A DNA stretch of 6,036 nt. Origin: Methanoregulaceae archaeon UBA288. GTDB taxonomy: Archaea > Halobacteriota > Methanomicrobia > Methanomicrobiales > Methanospirillaceae. The stretch is from NCBI GenBank assembly GCA_002495225.1, contig DAEF01000128.1, forward strand, positions 1-6,036. Reading direction: 5' to 3'. Of the stretch, positions 1 through 5,700 are shown one piece after another. The notes under the pieces were generated by a model. It worked only from the letters and a program-made list of their open reading frames with translations, searched no databases and had not been told where the DNA came from. The translations under genes and the position numbers were made by a program. Each line of letters starts with the position of its first letter. The first letter of the stretch is position 1.

Positions 1-207
1 GGGGCTTCGAACCCGCCGACCGACCCGAACGGCGACGGGAAGGTCGAGGACGTGAACGGAAATGCGCGGCCGGACTTCGCGGACGTCGTGCTGTACTTCA
101 ACCAGATGACCTGGATCGCGGCGAACGAACCGGCTGCCGCGTTCGACTACAACGGCAACGGCCGCATCGACTTCGCCGATGTCGTCTGGCTCTTCAACCA
201 CCTCTGA
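1..207 (+). CDS. C-terminal end of a surface/exported protein with dockerin-like EF-hand repeats (5' truncated)
   Basis: Reading frame 1 is open from the window edge to a TGA at 205-207 and gives the last 68 residues of a larger protein whose start lies outside. Two calcium-loop repeats are visible: DPNGDGKVEDVNGN followed by DFADVV near residues 8-25, and FDYNGNGRIDFADVV near residues 49-63, ending WLFNHL. The D-x-N-G-D/N-G pattern followed by a short amphipathic helix is the dockerin/EF-hand arrangement. In Methanomicrobiales, tails like this commonly close large secreted proteins carrying PKD or similar domains; that is family knowledge, since the upstream domains are not visible here. The expected role is calcium-stabilised folding or docking to a partner outside the cell, but no cohesin partner is in the window. 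The gene converges on the integrase about 1 kb away. The module type is fairly sure; the function of the whole protein is unknown. Confidence 0.85.
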   Translation, partial: GASNPPTDPNGDGKVEDVNGNARPDFADVVLYFNQMTWIAANEPAAAFDYNGNGRIDFADVVWLFNHL

Positions 208-222
208 GCGTCGACATGGAGT

Positions 223-234
223 CCCTTTTTCTTT
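223..234 (+). terminator. T-rich candidate transcription terminator of the dockerin-tail gene
   Basis: Fifteen bases after the TGA the sequence reads CCCTTTTTCTTT: a run of five T, one C, then three T, in otherwise G+C-rich DNA. Archaeal RNA polymerase commonly terminates at T tracts without needing a hairpin, so this is a reasonable 3' end for the upstream gene. No strong stem precedes it. The assignment rests on base composition and position only. Confidence 0.4.
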
Positions 235-271
235 GCCGGCGCAGGGGGTGCCAGCCACGCGACGGGACGGA

Positions 272-300
272 GGGTCGACCCGGGTCCGGTCGATCGGACC
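272..300. repeat. Two adjacent palindromes
   Basis: GGGTCGACCC (272-281) is a perfect 10-bp palindrome. One base later GGTCCGGTCGATCGGACC (283-300) is an 18-bp dyad in which 16 of 18 positions are symmetric; the exception is one mismatched pair, G·U if transcribed. Both contain GTCGA. They lie 65-93 bases past the stop of the dockerin-tail gene and could fold as RNA hairpins at the 3' end of its transcript or act as a protein-binding dyad. The symmetry is seen directly; the function is not known. Confidence 0.5.
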
Positions 301-423
301 AGTCTCCGGTGCCGGCTGCCGTCGTTGTTCAAGCACCTCCGCCGGGTTGCCGCCCGTGAGGCGCCAGCTTCCGCGTTTGATCAGGGTGAGAGCCACCGCA
401 TGGTGAAGGCCATCAAGCCCTTT

Positions 424-437
424 CAACTGGTCAGTTG
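424..437. repeat. Small inverted repeat CAACTG-GT-CAGTTG
   Basis: Six-base perfect arms flank a two-base spacer. This is operator-like in form, but no adjacent supported gene would use it. It may be chance. Confidence 0.25.
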
Positions 438-603
438 TGATGGTTCGTTCGGTCATCGGTTCACGTTCCAGACAGGCTACCCGACCGCTCCGCGGCCGTG
501 CCTCAATCTAGTGTGTCGTCATTTTCATACCATAAATCCTATCATGTCGTAAAAATGTAATTACGTATAATTGGAGCCTAAATTAAAAAATAAGACCAAA
601 TGT

Positions 604-1028
604 TGCATATTTTACCATTTGAATAGTACTTAGGTGAGTATCTGTGCATATTACCGCAGCAGAGGAACGCTTGTGCAGATTGGAAGCCCCAACAGGGTCA
701 GGATGCACTTTGGGTGCATCTCCGGTTTCCATGTGCAACACGGACGGGCAAACCGGTCGTTATCAGAATCGTCTCGGTGATGCATATTCGACCCCCGCGC
801 ATCCAGGCAGCTCGGGGTCCCACCGTACGCCCGTCATCCGGGCAGGGTGCCGTATCGTTATGGCATGTATGGATGCATGCCGCCGCACCATCGAAAATGC
901 CCCGGGTCCGCGACAGACGATCTCCGACACAAGGGCATCCCCGCGGACGGACTTGTGGCAGAAGTCCCGTTGCCGCGAAGGTTGGGCAGTCGATGGGGAT
1001 AGGATCAACTCCTGGGAGGAGGATGCAT
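604..1028. repeat. Cluster of TGCAT/ATGCA words
   Basis: TGCAT begins at 604, 645, 715, 781, 874 and 1024, and ATGCA begins at 703, 780, 873 and 1023. That is ten strand-occurrences in about 430 bp, whereas the rest of the window shows only about three (near 1635, 5576 and 5948). Three of the sites extend to TGCATATT (604, 645, 781) and three begin GGATGCA (701, 871, 1021). The cluster runs from the AT-rich island into the sequence before the integrase 3' end. It may be a set of protein-binding sites or residual repeats from a decayed element. Confidence 0.45.
702..720. repeat. Perfect 7-bp inverted repeat with 5-base spacer
   Basis: GATGCAC (702-708) and GTGCATC (714-720) are exact reverse complements around TTTGG. 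The arms carry the TGCAT core that recurs in this region, so the site may be a paired version of the same element. It could bind a dimeric regulator as DNA or fold as a small RNA hairpin. Confidence 0.4.
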
Positions 1029-1207
1029 GTCGCCGTGCGGCGTCACGCGGATCAGAACGTTCGAGCGCGCGGGCGACATCGGGCATGGTCCTGGAACCGA
1101 GCCCGTCAGGGCGCGCGGGCCGCCTGGGTGACGGTCATGCCGCACCGGGGGTCCTGAGCGCTCGACCGACGTCGTCATGCTCCGTCCAGACGGCGGGGAG
1201 GTTGACG

Positions 1208-1239
1208 GGCGGATCCGCCGCCGGCACTCCGCCTGCCGG
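1208..1239. repeat. Two back-to-back dyads just past the integrase stop
   Basis: GGCGGATCCGCC (1208-1219) is a perfect 12-bp palindrome. CCGGCA (1221-1226) and TGCCGG (1234-1239) form a six-base stem with a seven-base loop. They lie within about 40 bases downstream of the integrase TGA, so they may form RNA structure at its transcript 3' end. No T tract follows on the minus strand, so a classical terminator is not shown. Confidence 0.35.
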
Positions 1240-1246
1240 AATGCCA

Positions 1247-2563
1247 TCAGCTCCGGGTATCGGCCAGGTTCTTCACGGCCGCTTCCAGCGCTGTGCGATA
1301 CTCGACCGTCTTCTCGATCTCCCGGCGCAGTTCCTCCAGGGTCGAGGCGACCTCCTCGGTCAGGGGGCTGCCGCACCGCCAGCAGAGGTCAGCAGTCGGG
1401 GGGTTCACCGACAGGCACCGCCGGCATTCTCGCGCATCCATGGCGGTCGATGTCGTCCGTACCCGCGGGCGGACCCCCGCGCTTGCCAGCATGGCGTCAT
1501 CGATGTCGACGTCGGTCAGGTGACCGTACGTCCCCAGCATCTTCGAGGCGGGATTGCCCCACAGCACCTTCTTCACGACAGTTTCATGGATGCCATGGCG
1601 GATCATGTCCGTCGCACGGCCGTGGCGGAAGGCATGCAGGGTCAGCGGTTTCGCAATCCCTGCCTTCCTTGCCAGCTTGCGGAGCTGAACCGCGACCACA
1701 TCGTAGTTCAGCGGCCGGTGCTGTCGCGTCAGGAACACGAGTGTTTCGTTCGTGATCTGGCAGGGATAGCAGTCTCGCCACTGCGCCAGATACGCGCTCG
1801 AGCCGATCAGGGGGACGTACCGGGCAAACTCCGTCTTCGCGTTGACGTTAACGGCGCAACCATACTCGTTGAACTTGACCTGGCCCCAGGTCAGGGTGCC
1901 GAGCTCCACGATCTGGAAGCCGCCGTCCCAGAGCATCCCGAAGAGGGCGCGGTCGCGCGGGCTCTCGCAGGCCCTGATGATGGCATCGACCTCTTCCGGC
2001 GTTGGGATCGTCTCGACGGTCCTCGTCATCCGGTCTTTTTGCGGCACCTTGATGGCGCGTACCTTCTTGGGCTCGATGCCCGAGTGGTCGTTCTCGATCA
2101 TCCAGAGGTAGAACCGCTTCAGCAGTCCGACCATGTCGTGAATCGTGTTCCGTTTGTAAGGTTTGCCTGCCAGGGCTGCCTGATCGTCACCCTGCTCACG
2201 TATCCGCGCGGGCATCTCCCTGGCGAAGAGCCGCCTTCCGCCGGTCGCGGTCTTCAGCGTCCTGATACCCGTGTTGAGGTCGCTGACCGTGTTCGTGCGA
2301 AGCGGGCCGACGAACCGGCGCCAGGTGACCATGTGGTACGCGATCTTGTTCGCCCGGGCGACGCTGAGGTCGTTCTGGGCCGTGATCTCGTCGAGCCACT
2401 CGCGGAGCAGGCCGACGTCGTCCTCCGTGAGCGTACCGTCGGCCAGGTGGCGCGCGAACGAGTTCTCGACGTATTCGGGGCGCTGGTGGTGAAAAGTGCG
2501 GTCGTGCCGCGTGGGGGCTCTTGGCTTTTGTTGTGGCTGCACGCGCACTCTGGTGTCGGCCAA
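1247..2563 (-). CDS. Tyrosine recombinase (integrase) with C-terminal zinc ribbon; first catalytic Arg replaced by Gln
   Basis: This 438-residue protein has the layout of archaeal phage/plasmid integrases, which cut and rejoin DNA at att sites through a tyrosine nucleophile. An N-terminal SAM-like core-binding region spans roughly residues 35-155 and the catalytic domain roughly 180-365. Visible catalytic motifs are the beta-hairpin Lys (K243 in NAKTEFARYVPL), box II HAFR (H310, R313), W335 at the His/Trp position (LWGNPASKM) and the nucleophile Y346 in GTYGHL. Box I reads DGGFQIVELGTLTW: Q217 (codon CAG, 1913-1915) stands where the family has its first invariant Arg. A CxxC-x10-CxxC zinc ribbon (C380, C383, C394, C397) and a likely coiled coil (about 402-436) follow; such zinc tails occur in methanogen integrases. 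The start is uncertain. TTG at 2563 is the first standard start codon in frame, with no clear ribosome binding site; in-frame GTG codons at 2548 and 2542 are alternatives. The gene lies 42 bp from the 3' end of tRNA-Leu, implying integration there. The family is certain; activity is doubtful. Confidence 0.9.
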   Translation of the reverse strand: MADTRVRVQPQQKPRAPTRHDRTFHHQRPEYVENSFARHLADGTLTEDDVGLLREWLDEITAQNDLSVARANKIAYHMVTWRRFVGPLRTNTVSDLNTGIRTLKTATGGRRLFAREMPARIREQGDDQAALAGKPYKRNTIHDMVGLLKRFYLWMIENDHSGIEPKKVRAIKVPQKDRMTRTVETIPTPEEVDAIIRACESPRDRALFGMLWDGGFQIVELGTLTWGQVKFNEYGCAVNVNAKTEFARYVPLIGSSAYLAQWRDCYPCQITNETLVFLTRQHRPLNYDVVAVQLRKLARKAGIAKPLTLHAFRHGRATDMIRHGIHETVVKKVLWGNPASKMLGTYGHLTDVDIDDAMLASAGVRPRVRTTSTAMDARECRRCLSVNPPTADLCWRCGSPLTEEVASTLEELRREIEKTVEYRTALEAAVKNLADTRS

Positions 2564-2576
2564 ACATACATGTTTG
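2561..2576. promoter_or_regulatory. 16-bp dyad covering the integrase start codon
   Basis: CAAACAT and ATGTTTG are perfect 7-bp arms around AC. The dyad spans the presumed TTG start (2563-2561, minus strand) and lies in the 42-bp gap between the integrase and the tRNA 3' end. A dimeric regulator or the recombinase itself could bind it and control int expression, as recombination-directionality and repressor sites do in other elements. The symmetry is seen directly; the regulatory role is inferred. Confidence 0.4.
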
Positions 2577-2582
2577 ACGGGT

Positions 2583-2594
2583 GGGAATCCGACC
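2583..2594 (-). repeat. T-arm-like sequence, degenerate partial copy of tRNA-Leu
   Basis: On the minus strand GGTCGGATTCCC matches the tRNA T-arm GGTTCGATTCCC (2627-2616) at 10 of 12 positions, 33 bases downstream of it. It could be a trace of an earlier att site or partial tRNA duplication on the element side of the junction. Chance is also possible because the match is short. Confidence 0.3.
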
Positions 2595-2605
2595 TCAGAA
2601 ACGGA

Positions 2606-2688
2606 TGCGGGGAAAGGGAATCGAACCCCTGAACTCCTGCGAGAAACGCTCTTGAGGCGTTCGCCGTTGGCCGCTTGGCTACCCCCGC
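2606..2688 (-). tRNA. tRNA-Leu, anticodon CAA
   Basis: The 83-nt minus-strand sequence folds completely as a class II tRNA. The acceptor stem GCGGGGG/TCCCCGC has one G-U pair and A73 as discriminator. It is followed by T8-A9, a D stem GCC/GGC, an anticodon stem AACGC/GCGTT with loop CTCAAGA (anticodon CAA, reading UUG), a 14-nt variable arm with a CTC/GAG stem as expected for leucine, and a T arm AGGGG-TTCGATT-CCCTT. CCA is not encoded, as is common in archaea, so it would be added after transcription. No intron is present. The 3' end faces the integrase, which makes it the probable attachment site. The DP2 stop is 45 nt upstream and a TATA box lies at the proper distance. Confidence 0.97.
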
Positions 2689-2713
2689 GCAGATCAGCGT
2701 GGAGCCCGCTCCG

Positions 2714-2720
2714 TTAAATA
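2714..2720 (-). promoter_or_regulatory. TATA box of the tRNA-Leu gene
   Basis: The minus strand reads TATTTAA, centred about 28-29 bases before the mature tRNA 5' end (2688), which is the spacing expected of an archaeal TATA box when transcription starts at or just before the tRNA. It is the only A+T-rich stretch in the 45 bp after the DP2 stop. The bases upstream (CCGGG) are a poor match to a purine-rich BRE. Confidence 0.6.
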
Positions 2721-2733
2721 CCCGGCGATGGGG

Positions 2734-5700
2734 TCAGAGGAAGTCAGCGAGGCCGAGCTGCTCGATCTTCGACTGGCCGAACGTCGATTCGATCGCGAGG
2801 TCTAGCACCTCGATCCGCTGGCGCGCGTACCGGGAGACGCCGTAGTCGACGCACATCCGCCGCGACAGCTCGAGGTACTTCTTCACCGAGGACTCGTGCA
2901 CGGTCTGGACGACGGCCTGTCCGCACCCGTTGCACTTCCCGCCGAGCGGCATGCGCCTGTACTTCGCAGCGCAGCGGGTGCACCTGAACTTTTGCTTGGA
3001 GAAGGCCGAGAGGTTGCCCATCAGGTCGGGGATGAAGTGTGTGTTCAGGACGCGCTCGGCCACGTCGTCGGCGTCCACCGCCCGGATCCGGATCGCGAGC
3101 GCGAGCTCGGCCTCGAGCTTCTCGGCCATTGACCCGAGCATCGTGTAGGTCGACTCGAGCGGCCCCTTCGAGATGTCCGAGGTGTCGTGCGTGAACCAAA
3201 AGCCCTCGACCTGCCCGGGAGTCCCGAGCCGCCGCTCGACCCGGTCGACGAGGTGGTCGAGCTCTTTCGGGTGGACGCAGTCGAGCGCCGCGAGATACAG
3301 TTCGAGCGGATAGGCCCTCCCGACATCGACGTTCAGGGCCTCTTTGTCGATCTCCTTCGGGTCGAGCCGCGTGGTCAGCACGAGCGGCGCGTCCATGGTC
3401 CCGCCCCGGGTCTCGGGGAGGAACCGGCGCGAGAAGTTCAGCAGGCCGTCGAGAAGCATCATCACACAGTCCTCGTCCCCGTCGCACTGGCCGGTGAAGA
3501 TACCGTTCGCCAGGACAGAGTGGTCCTCGGCAACCGTCAGGCAGTAGACCCGGTCGTCGGGGCAGGGCACCTCGTCGATGCGGGTGACGCGGTCCGCGAG
3601 GACCATGGCCCCGACCGATGCCGGGAGTGGGTCCCCCACCCTGAGCTCGACGGCCCGGATCCGCCTCACCCGGTCTTCTTCGAGCACGAGCATCGCGTGG
3701 TCGGCCGTGACCGCGAGTTCCCGCCCCCGGGCCGTCTCGATCCGGAGGAGAGTCGGCGGGGCCCGGTGGACCGAGACGGCCGTAATCCGCCGCACCCGCG
3801 GGCGGCCCGTGGCATCGACGGCCTTCGTCGCGATCGGCCGGGCCGGGTCCGACCAGAAGGTGCCCGCATGATCGAGGTCCGCCCGCGAGAGGTCGAACTG
3901 TTCGAGCACGAGTTCGCGGATCGGCACCCGCCGCCATGAGGTTCGGTAGTCCCAGACCTCGATCTCGGTCTCGCCGTGAAAGCAGTTCCGGCGTTTCGCC
4001 GCGTGGAAGAACGGGTGCGCGTACCCGACGTTCGCCTTCGTGTACCCGACGAGCCGGCAGAGGACGCCGGCCGACGTATGCGGCGCGAGCCCGATCAGAA
4101 GCCGGCCGATGATGTCCGCCGGCGATGTGGCCCGGTAGTACGGCGGAAGGCCGTAGAGCCGTTCGAGCTCCTCGTCAACGAACCCGGCGACCTTGAGCAG
4201 CCACTCGCCGCACTTCTCCGAGACGAGGATGTCCTGCGGCTTCAACTCGATCACCTGGTCCCGCTCCTCGAGGGGACGGCCGTCGATGTCGGTCGGATAG
4301 CCGAGCTCGACGAGCCGCGCGGGCTCGACCCCGACCTCGAAGGGGCGGACGTGCGTGACCGGCAGGTCGATCATGTCGTAGCGAACGGTCCCGTCCTTGA
4401 AGACATAGAGCCCGGCCTTCGAGCGGAGAACGCCCTTCGCGAGGTCCTCCACGGCCCGTTCGCGCGAGATCATCCCCTTGACCCCCTTGACGAGCGCGAC
4501 CTGCCCCGGCCGGAGGCCGCACCGCTCCAGGGCATCGGCAAACTCGTCCCTGACGTTGATCTGCACCTTCTGGGAGCAGACCGTGCCGGCCTCGCAGGCG
4601 GGGCAGTGCTCCGACTCGACGAGACGGTTGCAGCGCGGGCACCGGAAGACGGGGAGCGTGTGCGCGCCGCAGGTGCACCGGTTTCGGAACGTGACCGTCC
4701 CGCAGGACGGGCATCGCCGTTCGCCCACCTGGGCCGTGATAACGCCCCCGTCCATGTTCGGCCGGTCCGCGTGGTTCGACGCCCCCTGGAGAGAACGGCG
4801 TGCCCCGCCGGCCTCGCCGACCGGGAAGAGGGCGTGGGGCGGCGGCTTCATCTCCCGGGGCTTGGACTTGCCGGGCCGGCCCATTCGCCCGCCGATCCGG
4901 GTGCCGGCCTTCCCGCGCATGCGCATGCCCGAGAGGTGCCGGACGAGGTCGAGGGTGTTGTCGCGCGGCGCGTCGTCCCAGGCGGGCCGGCGACAAAGCC
5001 CGAGGTCGAGCCCGAGCCCCGCGAGCAGGACGAGGTGGCGGTCGACGATGATCTCGCCCTTCCGGACGCGGTGAGGAACGAGCGCCTCCTCCAGCCACCG
5101 CTTCGCTTCCGGCTCGCTCGGCATCCGGAGGGCGCCGTTCTCGATCCAGCCGCTTCGCTCAATGAAACCGGCCAGAGCGTCGATGGCGGCCGGCGGCAGG
5201 TCGTCGAAGAACGGCTGGAAGGCCGGGTGGAGGTACCCGCCGGAGAGCGCGTACCCGATCGCCTCGACCTCGTCCCGGGGCGGCGGGGCCTCGTGCTCGA
5301 GCCGCCACCACTCGTCGCAGTACGCCGCCGGGACGAGGACGTGGTTGTTCTCGAGGAACTCGCCGTACGAGACCAGGATCTCGCCCACGTCCAGGATCCG
5401 GTCGACCTCCGGGCTGACCCGCCGGGCCTCGTCGAGGTCGTCGACCCGGAGCACGTCCCCGTTTTTGAGCACGACGGTCGGTCCCTCGATGGTGTCCACG
5501 GGGACGATGCCGGCCGCTTTTCCTGGCCGCTCGACCTTCATCTGGGTCCCGACCGCGAGAAAGTCCCCGAGCAGGTGCATGGTCGCGGGGTTCAGCCCCG
5601 CCGCCGCGAAGCCGGTGTTCCGCGACCGGCCGTAGCGGAGGCGGAACCCGCCCGCCCGCATCGGGTGGGAGAAGACGGGCCGGCCCGCGATCAGGTCCCG

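Larger units (their letters stand above)
208..1246. other. 1.04-kb region without a supportable gene, between two convergent gene ends; possible element remnant
   Basis: No frame here gives a protein I recognise or one with the high third-position G+C seen in DP2 and the integrase. In order it holds a T-tract (223-234), two adjacent palindromes (272-300), a 6-bp dyad (424-437), an AT-rich island (about 520-650, with 27 G/C in the 100 bases 541-640), a cluster of TGCAT/ATGCA words (604-1028), a perfect 7-bp inverted repeat (702-720), a 15-bp near-repeat (871-885 and 1021-1035) and two dyads just past the integrase stop (1208-1239). Both flanking genes end toward this region, so neither needs a promoter here, which leaves the promoter-like AT island unexplained. 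Plausible readings are the decayed body of an element brought in by the neighbouring integrase, an unrecognised RNA gene, or a small novel gene. I favour decay. Confidence 0.5.

Noticed and set aside
400..552. Plus-strand ORF of 50 codons with GGTGA about 10 bases upstream
   Set aside because: It runs into the AT-rich island, has no recognisable domain and no hydrophobic or repeated pattern; the start signal alone is too weak to call a gene.
763..1086. Minus-strand ORF of 107 codons
   Set aside because: No recognisable family, no ribosome binding site, and low third-position bias compared with DP2 and the integrase.
714..1157. Plus-strand frame of 147 codons, and a shorter start within it at 1023 preceded by GGAGG
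   Set aside because: Composition is arginine- and proline-rich, as in a G+C-rich shadow frame, no family is recognisable, and the GGAGG is only 3 bases from the ATG, too close for a good ribosome binding site.
208..1246. CRISPR array, rRNA, RNase P RNA, SRP RNA or a second att repeat
   Set aside because: No regularly spaced direct repeats, no recognisable conserved RNA cores and no match to the tRNA-Leu 3' end were found by eye; only short dyads and word clusters are present.
2565..2571. ATG codons at 2571 and 2567 (minus strand) as integrase starts
   Set aside because: Both are out of frame with the integrase; using them would need a frameshift for which there is no other sign.
644..2632. 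Plus-strand open frame of 662 codons with a GTG start and upstream GGTGA
   Set aside because: From 1247 on it is exactly antisense and in codon register with the integrase; it stays open because the integrase avoids TTA, CTA and TCA codons. It even runs into the tRNA. The 200 codons before that have roughly even third-position G+C, unlike resident genes, and resemble nothing I know. I kept only the start region as a finding.
3187..3939. Plus-strand frame of 250 codons opposite DP2
   Set aside because: It lies antisense to DP2 and its intein, where conserved motifs on the other strand leave no doubt which strand is coding. Other long frames within 2744-5962 are likewise shadows.
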